Shown here one piece after another: positions 7,558-15,347 of a stretch of 30,939 nucleotides of DNA. A model generated the notes under the pieces. The model had not been told where the DNA came from. It saw only the letters and a list, made by a program, of their open reading frames with translations, and did no database searches. Within the stretch, counting starts at the first letter, position 1; each line of letters starts with the position of its first letter. Both the position numbers and the translations under genes were made by a program. Source of the DNA: Lachnospiraceae bacterium UBA7076 (lineage in GTDB: Bacteria; Bacillota; Clostridia; Lachnospirales; Lachnospiraceae); contig DKZK01000042.1 in the NCBI GenBank assembly GCA_002493625.1, forward strand, positions 1-30,939. The letters are read 5' to 3'.

Positions 7558-8369
7558 GAAAGCTTATAAAAAATGAATTTATCAACAGGGGAAAGCGCGC
7601 TGCGAGCATAATCATTGCATTTTTGTGTTTAAGCTTAGTTGTGGCCCTGATGGGTGCAATAAATGAATACACATATATAAAAAATGATTTTTTCCGTTTT
7701 TCATATATGCTTATTATAGTAATATTTTCCATATCCGAGGTTGTGGTTGTGTCAGCATTGCTGATAGGGGCATTACAGGATTTTGGACAAAGGTTTTTCA
7801 AGGATCAGGGATATCTGACACATACGCTTCAGGTAAAAGTATCTTCCTTAATGTTAGCCCGTATGGTGTTTGACCTTGTGCTTTTTGTGGCTATCGCTAT
7901 AATTATCCCGTTATCTATCTGTATTGCTGTCCGTGATTTCTCAGCCGTCAGTGATTTGTTTGATAGTATAAGGTTTTCACTGGAACGCAGCGATTCCGGT
8001 CTTGAAGCTTCAATCGTAATTGTAGATGTTATACTTACATTTGTGGCAATTCTTATATATGCGCTCTCCGGTCTTTGGATGTTTAATGCGTCATATGCCA
8101 TTGGGCATGCGTTTAACAATGCAAAGAGATTAATGTCCGTTGTTGCTTTTTGTGTGATTGGCATCATTAACTGGATTATAACGTATATCGTAGGATATTT
8201 AACATTGGAAAAGAATATTTTTGATATTAAGTTATTTGTCGAATCTACAAATGATGATGTAGTCGCTATGGTGTTCCTTATCGTTATAATTGCTGTTTCC
8301 GCCATTTCAGTGGCAATATATGCATTTATAACAAGCTATGTATGTAAAAAGAGATTGAATCTTGAGTAG
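7551..8369 (+). CDS. ABC transporter permease, ABC-2-like
   Basis: Polytopic membrane protein of 272 residues with about six membrane segments (first about residues 19-38) and a loop containing a short soluble region around residues 130-160. It overlaps the ATPase gene by seven bases, so the two make one transporter. No close family is obvious beyond ABC-2-like permeases. The stop at 8369 is followed by no clear terminator, only a weak GGAT/ATCC hairpin before the clpB promoter. Confidence 0.85.
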   Translation: MLGKLIKNEFINRGKRAASIIIAFLCLSLVVALMGAINEYTYIKNDFFRFSYMLIIVIFSISEVVVVSALLIGALQDFGQRFFKDQGYLTHTLQVKVSSLMLARMVFDLVLFVAIAIIIPLSICIAVRDFSAVSDLFDSIRFSLERSDSGLEASIVIVDVILTFVAILIYALSGLWMFNASYAIGHAFNNAKRLMSVVAFCVIGIINWIITYIVGYLTLEKNIFDIKLFVESTNDDVVAMVFLIVIIAVSAISVAIYAFITSYVCKKRLNLE

Positions 8370-8429
8370 ATGATGTGGATTTTCAAAGCATCCTTTTCAC
8401 AATAGAATCAATCAGTTCAAAAAAAAATG

Positions 8430-8457
8430 TTGACAAATGCCTCTTTTATGTTATATT
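8430..8457 (+). promoter_or_regulatory. Promoter of clpB
   Basis: TTGACA (8430-8435), 16-bp spacer, TATATT (8452-8457). The spacer and the edges of both boxes coincide with the left arm of the inverted repeat at 8432-8495. A second possible -10 (TATAAT, 8522-8527) lies downstream but has only a poor -35. Which of the two is used cannot be decided by eye. Confidence 0.7.
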
Positions 8458-8495
8458 TGATGTAGAACAAACATAACATAAAAGAGGCATTTGTC
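8432..8495. repeat. Perfect 23-bp inverted repeat upstream of clpB
   Basis: The arms 8432-8454 and 8473-8495 are exact reverse complements over 23 bases (starting GACAAATGCC) and are separated by an 18-nt loop. The left arm carries the spacer of the clpB promoter; the right arm would be transcribed in the leader. It is not CIRCE (no TTAGCACTC) and not a CtsR site (no GGTCAAA). Candidate operator or remnant of a small mobile palindrome. Confidence 0.85.
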
Positions 8496-8546
8496 GTCTG
8501 TTAATATGAGGCAATCAGGTATATAATAGATGATAGGCGTTTCGTT

Positions 8547-8586
8547 GGAACACATGTCGAAGGCAAATATAAAACGGCTGATGTTC
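8547..8586 (+). promoter_or_regulatory. Leader RNA element, copy 2 of a shared 40-nt motif
   Basis: Ungapped match to 6240-6279: it starts GGAACA, holds CGAAGG and AAAT at the same offsets and ends GGCTGATGTTC. The outer stem GAACA/TGTTC is invariant. The inner stem changes from GCC/GGC to GTC/GGC, which still pairs. It ends eight nt before the ribosome site AGGAGG of clpB. Placement in two unrelated leaders argues for a cis-acting regulatory RNA. Confidence 0.6.
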
Positions 8587-8606
8587 AAAAAATAGGAGGT
8601 GTTTTT

Positions 8607-11183
8607 ATGGATGCTGAAAAATTTACAAGAAAATCTCTTGAGGTTATAGAAAACTGCGAGAAGCTTGCATACGAGTACAACAATCAGGAAATAGACGAGG
8701 AGCATCTGCTTTACAGTCTGCTTACCGTTGAGGACAGTCTTATATTAAAGCTTCTGGAAAATATGCAGATAAATGCCGCTAGCTTTTCAAAGGAGTGCGA
8801 GAAGCTTGTGGCATACAGACCTAAGGTGTCGGGAGGAAAGCTTTTTACAAGCCCGGATTTCTCAAAGGTGCTTATACAGGCTGAAAAGGAAGCAAAGCAG
8901 ATGGGTGACGAATATATATCCGTCGAGCATATTTTCCTTGCCATACTTGAGAAGATGAATAAGGCGGTAAAGGGTCTTATTATGGGCTACGGCATTACGA
9001 GAAATAAATTTCTTGAGGTGCTTGCCACAGTAAGAGGAAACAAGCGCGTTGAGTCCGATAACCCTGAGGCGACATACGATACGCTCAACAAATATGGTTA
9101 TAATCTTGTGGAGCGGGCGAGGGAGCAGAAGCTTGACCCTGTTATAGGACGCGATAACGAGATAAGAAACATTATAAGGATTCTTTCCAGAAAAACCAAG
9201 AACAATCCTGTGCTAATCGGTGAGCCCGGCGTAGGCAAGACCGCAGCCATAGAGGGGCTTGCACAGAGAATTGTGAGAGGCGATGTGCCGGATTCCCTGA
9301 AGCATAAGGAGATATTTGCCCTCGACATGGGAGCCATGCTCGCAGGCGCAAAATACAGGGGCGAGTTTGAGGAGCGGCTTAAGGCTGTTCTTGATGATGT
9401 AAAGGCGTCAGACGGAGAGATTATTCTTTTCATAGATGAGCTTCACACAATTGTGGGAGCAGGCAAAACGGAAGGCTCCATGGATGCGGGGAACATGCTT
9501 AAGCCTATGCTTGCAAGAGGCGAGCTTCACTGTATCGGCGCAACGACACTGGATGAGTACAGAAAATATATCGAGAAGGACGCTGCGCTTGAAAGACGTT
9601 TCCAGCCTGTTCTGGTGGACGAGCCAACGGTTATTGATACAATATCAATCCTCCGTGGAATAAAGAACCGCTTTGAGGTTTTCCACGGCGTAAAGATAAA
9701 TGACGGAGCGCTTGTTTCCGCGGCAACCTTATCCGACCGGTATATAACGGATCGTTTTCTCCCCGATAAAGCCATAGACCTTGTGGACGAGGCGTGCGCC
9801 ATGATAAAGACTGAGCTGGAATCCATGCCTGCCGAGATTGATGAAATATCAAGAAAGGTAATGCAGCTTGAGATAGAGGAGGCTGCCCTTAAAAATGAGG
9901 AGGACAGCTTAAGCAGGGAAAGGCTCACGGCGCTGCGCAAGGAGCTTTCCGAGCTTAAGGATAAGGCAAACCAGATGAAGGCTGTCTGGGAAAATGAGAA
10001 ATCAGGCGTGGAAAATGTCCGCAGGCTTCGGGAGGAGATAGAGGACTTAAATGACCGTATACAGATTGCCCAGAGAAATTACGATTTGGAGAAGGCGGCT
10101 GAGCTTCAATACGGTAAGCTGCCGCAGCTTAAGCAGGAATTGGAGAGCCTTGAGGCTGAGCTTTCCCAAAAGGACAGAAGTCTTGTCCATGAGGTCGTAA
10201 CGGATGAGGAGATTGCAAAGATAGTATCCAAATGGACGGGAATACCGATATCAAAGCTTACGGAGACAGAGCGGAATAAGACGCTTCACCTTGCGGATGA
10301 GCTGCACAAGAGGGTAATCGGACAGGATAATGCCGTGGAGCTTGTATCGGAAGCAATCATAAGGTCAAAGGCGGGAATAAAGGACCCGACAAAGCCTATC
10401 GGCTCATTTCTTTTCCTTGGACCTACGGGCGTTGGAAAGACGGAGCTGGCAAAAACGCTTGCGGCGGCTTTGTTTGACAATGAGGCAAGCATGGTCCGTA
10501 TAGATATGAGCGAATATATGGAAAAGCACAGTGTTGCAAGACTTATCGGCGCGCCTCCGGGATATGTAGGCTATGACGAGGGCGGACAGCTTACGGAGGC
10601 AGTAAGGAGAAAGCCTTATTCTGTGGTACTTTTCGACGAGATAGAAAAGGCTCATCCTGACGTGTTCAACGTGCTTCTTCAGGTGCTTGATGACGGACGT
10701 ATTACAGACGCAAAGGGAAAAACCGTAGACTTTAAAAATACGATTCTCATCATGACCTCAAACATAGGCTCAGACAGTCTCCTTGAAGGCATAGATGCAT
10801 CGGGAAATATTAGTCCTGCTGCGGAAGCCTCCGTAATGAACAGCTTAAAGGCGCATTTCAGACCTGAATTTATAAACAGACTTGACGAAATCATCATGTT
10901 CAAGCCACTTGATAAAAATGCAATAGGCAATATAGTAGGACTTTTGCTGGCTGACCTTAACAAGCGTGTATCTGACAGGGAAATAAGGATAGCCCTATCG
11001 GATGCGGCAAAGAACTTCATTATCACCGCCGGCTACGACCCGGTATACGGCGCAAGACCTTTAAAGAGATATATGCAGAAAAACATTGAGACACTTGTGG
11101 CAAGATGTATTCTTGCGGGAAATGTGTCCAAGGGAGCCACAATCACGGTTGATGTAAGAAACGGAGAGCTTGTGATTGTTTAA
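8607..11183 (+). CDS. clpB: ATP-dependent disaggregase ClpB
   Basis: Hexameric AAA+ chaperone that threads aggregated proteins with DnaK help. Domains in order: Clp_N repeats (1-145), first AAA+ module with Walker A GEPGVGKT (205-212), a long coiled-coil middle domain (about 405-525) that marks ClpB and separates it from ClpC, the linker with VSKWTGIPISKLTETE, a second AAA+ module with GPTGVGKT and sensor regions, and the C-terminal D2-small domain. There is no IGF/IGL ClpP loop that I can see. Length 858 residues, normal for ClpB. Start ATG 8607 behind AGGAGG. It is a single-gene unit with its own promoter and a strong terminator. Confidence 0.97.
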   Translation: MDAEKFTRKSLEVIENCEKLAYEYNNQEIDEEHLLYSLLTVEDSLILKLLENMQINAASFSKECEKLVAYRPKVSGGKLFTSPDFSKVLIQAEKEAKQMGDEYISVEHIFLAILEKMNKAVKGLIMGYGITRNKFLEVLATVRGNKRVESDNPEATYDTLNKYGYNLVERAREQKLDPVIGRDNEIRNIIRILSRKTKNNPVLIGEPGVGKTAAIEGLAQRIVRGDVPDSLKHKEIFALDMGAMLAGAKYRGEFEERLKAVLDDVKASDGEIILFIDELHTIVGAGKTEGSMDAGNMLKPMLARGELHCIGATTLDEYRKYIEKDAALERRFQPVLVDEPTVIDTISILRGIKNRFEVFHGVKINDGALVSAATLSDRYITDRFLPDKAIDLVDEACAMIKTELESMPAEIDEISRKVMQLEIEEAALKNEEDSLSRERLTALRKELSELKDKANQMKAVWENEKSGVENVRRLREEIEDLNDRIQIAQRNYDLEKAAELQYGKLPQLKQELESLEAELSQKDRSLVHEVVTDEEIAKIVSKWTGIPISKLTETERNKTLHLADELHKRVIGQDNAVELVSEAIIRSKAGIKDPTKPIGSFLFLGPTGVGKTELAKTLAAALFDNEASMVRIDMSEYMEKHSVARLIGAPPGYVGYDEGGQLTEAVRRKPYSVVLFDEIEKAHPDVFNVLLQVLDDGRITDAKGKTVDFKNTILIMTSNIGSDSLLEGIDASGNISPAAEASVMNSLKAHFRPEFINRLDEIIMFKPLDKNAIGNIVGLLLADLNKRVSDREIRIALSDAAKNFIITAGYDPVYGARPLKRYMQKNIETLVARCILAGNVSKGATITVDVRNGELVIV

Positions 11184-11213
11184 AAGTTATTGCGTTAAGA
11201 TAAGACCCGGAGG

Positions 11214-11272
11214 CGGGGCAGTCGCACTAAGATGCAGGAATATGCATCTTGGTGCGACTGCCCCGTTTTTTT
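11214..11272 (+). terminator. Strong intrinsic terminator of clpB
   Basis: A very stable hairpin: CGGGGCAGTCGCAC pairs with GTGCGACTGCCCCG, continued by an AAGATGCA/TGCATCTT helix, followed by seven T. The last T residues are also the start of the 84-bp promoter repeat at 11268. Confidence 0.95.
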
Positions 11273-11351
11273 GCAATAACATGTATGTGAAACGACATAA
11301 AACCGCAAAAAATGTAGATAAAAACATCTGACATATAAGATATAATAAAAT
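11268..11351 (+). repeat. 84-bp direct repeat, copy 1, carrying a promoter
   Basis: It matches 11949-12032 over 84 ungapped positions with six mismatches by eye. It contains TATAAT (11341-11346) but no recognisable -35 at the right distance, and a dyad TATGT-N6-ACATA (11284-11299) centred about 60 bp upstream of the predicted start. That layout suits an activator-dependent promoter. It drives the first membrane-anchored paralog. Confidence 0.8.
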
Positions 11352-11368
11352 CAAGGAGGGGACTTTAT

Positions 11369-11926
11369 ATGAAGAAAAAGATAATTATCTTGGTGTTGTG
11401 TATTTTGACGGTATTCGGCTGTCTTGCCTTTTACATGACCAGAAAGCATGAGATGAAAGATGCGTGGTGTGCTACTTTTCACTATGGGGAAAATGGAATA
11501 GCAGCAGGAGGCGAGGCATTTTCCCCAATTAAGATTAATGCAGTAAACGAGATGAAAATCAACGCGAATTTACATATTACTGCAGGGGAATATACCATAG
11601 GGATATATTATATTCCTGAGGATCATATTATGTACAGATTTCACTATGCAGACGAAATTGAAAAAGCGCATATGTATGAGACCGGTGAGTATAATTCTAA
11701 AATGGCTACCGCAAAAGGCTTGGATTGTGTTTATAAAAAAACCACAGACGTTTCTGAGACATTTATGATTGATACTGGCGGCTGGGAGGATGGACTATAT
11801 GCAATAAGCGAGATTACGTCAGAGGATGCCGACCTTTATGGAACAGTATCGGTTGACTATGTGTATTATAACTGGACAAAACTGATGGAGAAGGTGACAA
11901 AAAATGACAAATACGCCCCTTTTTAA
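11369..11926 (+). CDS. Unknown membrane-anchored protein, paralog A
   Basis: Not recognised. The protein (185 residues) has a short basic N-terminus and one membrane anchor (about residues 4-22), then an extracytoplasmic domain that looks beta-rich (INAVNE, NLHITAGEYTIGIYY, GWEDGLYAIS). It is closely related to the protein at 12501-13073: long identical stretches include NLHITAGEYTIGIYY and GLDCVYKKTTDVSETF. A Cys in the anchor (VFGC) resembles a lipobox, but the paralog has Ser there, so a lipoprotein is unlikely. Start ATG behind AAGGAGGGG. The end of the gene overlaps a fossil of the neighbouring permease start. Confidence 0.85.
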   Translation: MKKKIIILVLCILTVFGCLAFYMTRKHEMKDAWCATFHYGENGIAAGGEAFSPIKINAVNEMKINANLHITAGEYTIGIYYIPEDHIMYRFHYADEIEKAHMYETGEYNSKMATAKGLDCVYKKTTDVSETFMIDTGGWEDGLYAISEITSEDADLYGTVSVDYVYYNWTKLMEKVTKNDKYAPF

Positions 11927-11981
11927 AAAGATGTTCAATAAAAGCTTCTTTTTGCAACAACATGTATGTGAAACGACATAA
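11904..11981 (+). pseudogene. Truncated fossil of the FtsX-like permease gene
   Basis: A 25-codon ORF overlaps the end of paralog A. Its first residues MTNTPLFKKMF match the start of the intact permease at 13039 (MTNIMINTPLIKKMF) and it sits in the same position and frame relative to the paralog gene. After about 11 codons the match ends and the ORF runs into the second promoter repeat. It marks the breakpoint of a segmental duplication. Confidence 0.7.
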
Positions 11982-12032
11982 AACCGCAAAAAATGCAGAT
12001 AAAAGCACCGTACATATAAGATATAATAAAAT
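11949..12032 (+). repeat. 84-bp direct repeat, copy 2, carrying a promoter
   Basis: Second copy of the repeat at 11268-11351, with TATAAT at 12022-12027 and the TATGT-N6-ACATA dyad at 11965-11980. It lies directly after the permease fossil and drives the secreted protein gene and probably all genes to 16021. Confidence 0.8.
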
Positions 12033-12066
12033 TAAAAATAATAAAAATATTAAGGGAGGGATTACT

Positions 12067-12492
12067 ATGAAAAAAACAAATTTAAAGGAAAAAATTTTTA
12101 TCACGGCTTTTTTGCTTGGCATGATAGTGTCATTTGGAGCTGTAACGGCAAAAGCGGCATATTCAGAATCTAAAAATGGCAGAATGATGGTTTATAATTT
12201 GACCTTAAGCTCAAATGACTGGAAAGCATACACGTACTGCTGTGAGGATGCAAGCAGCTATGCTTCCATGTTTTTGTATGACAAAACAAACTGCGGCGGG
12301 AATGCATTTTGGGCAGACAGCAAAACCGTTCATGAAAGAACATGGGTGAGTTTTACATCGGTATATTGTACATATGCGTCCATAAATAAAAACAGTTCAT
12401 CTGCAAAATCTGCCAAAAGCGGACACGCATTAAAGGAACCAAATACAAATATTCCGTGTTTAGATACTTTGTATTTAGACAAGAGTAAATAG
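12067..12492 (+). CDS. Small secreted protein with five cysteines
   Basis: Not recognised. The 141-residue product has a clear Sec signal peptide: basic start (MKKTNLKEK), hydrophobic core IFITAFLLGMIVSFGA and a cleavage site near AKA-A (about residue 30). The mature part, about 110 residues, is rich in Ser, Asn, Tyr and Thr and has five Cys (CC pair, then three single Cys) plus several aromatic residues. Start ATG 12067 behind GGGAGGG; the long in-frame upstream extension is the promoter repeat. It is eight bases from paralog B. Secreted protein plus dedicated ABC genes recalls lactococcin-972-type bacteriocin loci, but I see no convincing family motif. Confidence 0.8.
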   Translation: MKKTNLKEKIFITAFLLGMIVSFGAVTAKAAYSESKNGRMMVYNLTLSSNDWKAYTYCCEDASSYASMFLYDKTNCGGNAFWADSKTVHERTWVSFTSVYCTYASINKNSSSAKSAKSGHALKEPNTNIPCLDTLYLDKSK

Positions 12493-12500
12493 GAGCGTAT

Positions 12501-13073
12501 ATGAACAAAAAAATAATTATTTTGATTTTATGCATATTGGCGGTATTCGGTAGCCTTGCTTTTTACATGACAAGGAGACATGAGCGGAATAATGTGTCAT
12601 ATAGTTCCTTTAATTATGGGGAAAATGGAATAGCAGCAGGAGGCGGTGAGGGTATTTCTACAATTAAGGTTAATGCAGTAAATGAGACGAAAATCAATGT
12701 GAATTTACATATTACCGCCGGGGAATATACCATAGGAATATATTATGTTCCGGAGAATAACATTATCTATAAATCCCGCTATGCAACGCAGGAAGAAATG
12801 GCGCATATGCGTGAGACGGGTGAACTTAGACCGGAAGCGTATACTACAGAAGGCTTGGATTGTGTTTATAAAAAAACCACAGACGTTTCTGAGACCTTTG
12901 TGATTGATACTGCCGGCTGGGAGGATGGATTATATGCAATAAGCACGATTACATCGGAGGATGCCGACCTTTATGGCACAATATCCATCAACTATGTGTA
13001 TTATAACTGGACAAAATGGATGGAGAGGGCAACGAGAAATGACAAATATAATGATAAATACACCCCTTATTAA
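12501..13073 (+). CDS. Unknown membrane-anchored protein, paralog B
   Basis: Paralog of the protein at 11369-11926, 190 residues, same layout: N-terminal anchor (about residues 4-22, Ser in place of Cys) and a beta-rich outer domain with the blocks YGENGIAAGG, NLHITAGEYTIGIYY, GLDCVYKKTTDVSETF and ITSEDADLYGT. The C-terminus carries a small internal duplication (NDKYNDKY against a single NDKY in copy A). The last 35 bases overlap the start of the permease gene, so expression is coupled. Start ATG behind AGGAG (12491-12495). Function unknown; a partner or immunity factor for the export/permease complex is one possibility. Confidence 0.85.
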   Translation: MNKKIIILILCILAVFGSLAFYMTRRHERNNVSYSSFNYGENGIAAGGGEGISTIKVNAVNETKINVNLHITAGEYTIGIYYVPENNIIYKSRYATQEEMAHMRETGELRPEAYTTEGLDCVYKKTTDVSETFVIDTAGWEDGLYAISTITSEDADLYGTISINYVYYNWTKWMERATRNDKYNDKYTPY

Positions 13074-14148
13074 AAAAATGTTCCGGTATAAAATTTCCTC
13101 TGCCTGCTTTTTGACAGGCATAGTTGTCTCGTTTCTGGCATTGTATTTTGGAGTTGCAAATCAAAGGGAGCTGTCGCTTGCCATGGAAGAAATCTCCCGA
13201 TATCAGTATGCGTATAGCTGTGATTTCATCGTGTCCTTCCGCGATATAAGCCAGATGCTTTTTCCTGATTACGGTCAGGGCAACTGTATTATCAAAAACT
13301 TTGAGGTTTCGGTGGATGATGCAAATGGAGTTATTCTGAGCGATATTATCGTGTATGCAAATGAAGAAATATATATGCCTCTGGAATCAGGGGCATGGCC
13401 GTCAAAGGAACAATTGTCGTCGGATGAAAGATTAGCTGTGTTGGGAAAAAAACGTAAAAAGAACGTAATCACTGAAAATGGAAAGGATTACATATATATC
13501 AGCGGGCAGAAGTATTATGTCTGCGGTTATCTGTCAGGGAGCATAAGCACTGAATTTGATTCATATGTTGTACTTTTTTATGATGCGCTGGGAGAAAATG
13601 TCAGAAGTCAGATGGCGACAGCGGAGGGCTCTGTTCAGATTTTCGTATCGCTGCTTAGCAACAGCTACGACGTGAATTTACTGCGTGATTCCTTTGCAGA
13701 AGAAATCCGAAGCTGCGGTCTTGTTGAGGAAATGTACGGCTCCACTGACTATGAGTCTATGGTAGGAATACATAGTAATACCGGCTATTTTTGGATTTTT
13801 GCATACAGCCTCATAATTTTGACGCTGGTGTCCAATTTCTGGCTTCGTGAAAGGAAAAAGGAGCTTTCAATACGGAAGGCTTTTGGGTATAAGGCTTCAC
13901 AGCTTGTTAAGCTTTTGCTTTGGGATTTTTCACTGCTTTTAATAGTTGGCGTGACGGCTGCTATTTTGCTGGCAGTGCTGATTCAGCGCTTTTTGCTGGA
14001 AGGAATTATTAACCTTGAGGGTTCGATAAAAAATATTTTAATGTCCATAGGTATTTCTTTATTGATGCCGGTGGTGTCAATCATTATTCCGCTGCTTTTT
14101 ATAAATAGGGAAATGCCTGTGAATGATATTGGGAAAAAGGAAGTATAA
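13039..14148 (+). CDS. FtsX-like ABC permease 1
   Basis: MacB/FtsX-type membrane subunit. One N-terminal membrane segment (about residues 18-38), a large outer domain (about 40-245), then three C-terminal segments in an FtsX domain (about 245-365), including the typical cytoplasmic coupling stretch LRERKKELSIRKAFGYKASQL. I chose ATG 13039, with GGAGAGG at 13022-13028; this start lies inside the end of paralog B. Length 369 residues. With the next two genes it forms one transporter. MacB-type systems do not form a usual channel; they transmit force to outer partners or extract molecules from the membrane, often in peptide resistance or export. Confidence 0.88.
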   Translation: MTNIMINTPLIKKMFRYKISSACFLTGIVVSFLALYFGVANQRELSLAMEEISRYQYAYSCDFIVSFRDISQMLFPDYGQGNCIIKNFEVSVDDANGVILSDIIVYANEEIYMPLESGAWPSKEQLSSDERLAVLGKKRKKNVITENGKDYIYISGQKYYVCGYLSGSISTEFDSYVVLFYDALGENVRSQMATAEGSVQIFVSLLSNSYDVNLLRDSFAEEIRSCGLVEEMYGSTDYESMVGIHSNTGYFWIFAYSLIILTLVSNFWLRERKKELSIRKAFGYKASQLVKLLLWDFSLLLIVGVTAAILLAVLIQRFLLEGIINLEGSIKNILMSIGISLLMPVVSIIIPLLFINREMPVNDIGKKEV

Positions 14149-14150
14149 AA

Positions 14151-15347
14151 TTGTTTATCAGAGATTATTTTAAAATGGCGTTTTCTCTTTTCTACAGAAG
14201 ACGCGGGCTTCATTTTGTGGAAATCGGCATTATCTGTCTTTCCTTATGTGTATTTATGCATGGTATCGGAAGCCTTTATGATTCCTATCAGGGAATGATA
14301 CAGGTAAAGCAGCTTCTTAGTATACCGACAGAGGAGCTATATAAGGTGCGTTTTGGGAATATAACTAATTTGTCCGGAAAAAATTCAGCGGATATTTCCA
14401 ATTTTGTCAGTAAATTAAAGAAATCGCCAAAGTTTGATGTGTCAGGAAGATATTTTTACGAGGCAAGTACATTTGTCAATGAGGAAAATGACAGTATATA
14501 CGCGGAAGTTTTATATATGGACGAGGCACTGCTTCCGATATGCTCAATAAAATCCTCCGTAACAAAAAAGCGTATATCCCTCGCATCGGACAATTATGTT
14601 GGGATAGCGGTTGGAAGTGAGTTGAAAAAGCATATGCCTTTGGGAAGTATATGGTATGATGATTATTATGATGTATATTATGAGGTCACGGACCATATAC
14701 AATGTGATGAAGAATGGTTTTATGATTACATGATAGGCGGGAGCGGAACTAAAAATTTAAATAACATTATATTGGCGGATGCCTCTGAACAGGTATGCAA
14801 TCCCTCCAATTTTTTCCTGAGCTTTGTGTATATGAATCATGTGTTTGTGGCTGCGGACAGCCGTGACGAGGATGAGCTTGCCGATTATGTGGCGGAGTGT
14901 GCAAAGGAGTATGACCTCCCTGTATACATAACCTCCGTTGAAAAAATGAAGGAGGATTACATTAATTATTATAAAACCTATCTTAACAGAATAAATATGC
15001 AGACAGCTATTTTTACAATTATGTCATTAACGGGTATATACATATTGATTCTTTTATTATTTGATTTACAGAAAAATACCATATACATTATGAGCATATA
15101 CGGGTTGGGATACAGACAGGCGAAAAAGGTATTTGGGATAGTGTATGCAATCATATATCCGGCAGGTCTGCTTGCAGCTTATATGATTAATTTTTACATA
15201 ACAAAGCCGTGGTCAGGGCTTCAGAACAAGGGCGTTAGTCTTTTAATGAAGCTGTGTAGTCTTACCGTGTTTGTATTTTATATAATTAATTGCGGCATTT
15301 TGTTCAGAAGGATAAAAGAAATATATAAACGGGGAAATGTAATATGA
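14151..15347 (+). CDS. FtsX-like ABC permease 2
   Basis: Second FtsX-type subunit, 398 residues, same topology as permease 1: one N-terminal segment (about residues 22-42), an outer domain of about 240 residues, and three C-terminal segments (about 285-390) with the coupling stretch MSIYGLGYRQAKKVF. It starts at TTG 14151, two bases after the previous stop, with AAGGAA (14138-14143) seven bases upstream; an ATG at 14175 is the alternative. It overlaps the ATPase gene by 4 nt (ATGA). The two permeases probably make a heterodimer, which is an inference from gene order. Confidence 0.85.
   Translation: MFIRDYFKMAFSLFYRRRGLHFVEIGIICLSLCVFMHGIGSLYDSYQGMIQVKQLLSIPTEELYKVRFGNITNLSGKNSADISNFVSKLKKSPKFDVSGRYFYEASTFVNEENDSIYAEVLYMDEALLPICSIKSSVTKKRISLASDNYVGIAVGSELKKHMPLGSIWYDDYYDVYYEVTDHIQCDEEWFYDYMIGGSGTKNLNNIILADASEQVCNPSNFFLSFVYMNHVFVAADSRDEDELADYVAECAKEYDLPVYITSVEKMKEDYINYYKTYLNRINMQTAIFTIMSLTGIYILILLLFDLQKNTIYIMSIYGLGYRQAKKVFGIVYAIIYPAGLLAAYMINFYITKPWSGLQNKGVSLLMKLCSLTVFVFYIINCGILFRRIKEIYKRGNVI

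Noticed and set aside
8432..8495. CIRCE (HrcA) or CtsR operator at clpB
   Set aside because: The arms contain neither TTAGCACTC/GAGTGCTAA nor tandem GGTCAAA.
12067..12492. Naming the secreted protein a lactococcin-972 family bacteriocin
   Set aside because: Locus layout is similar, but I cannot see the family's sequence pattern in the mature part, and the protein is longer with five Cys.
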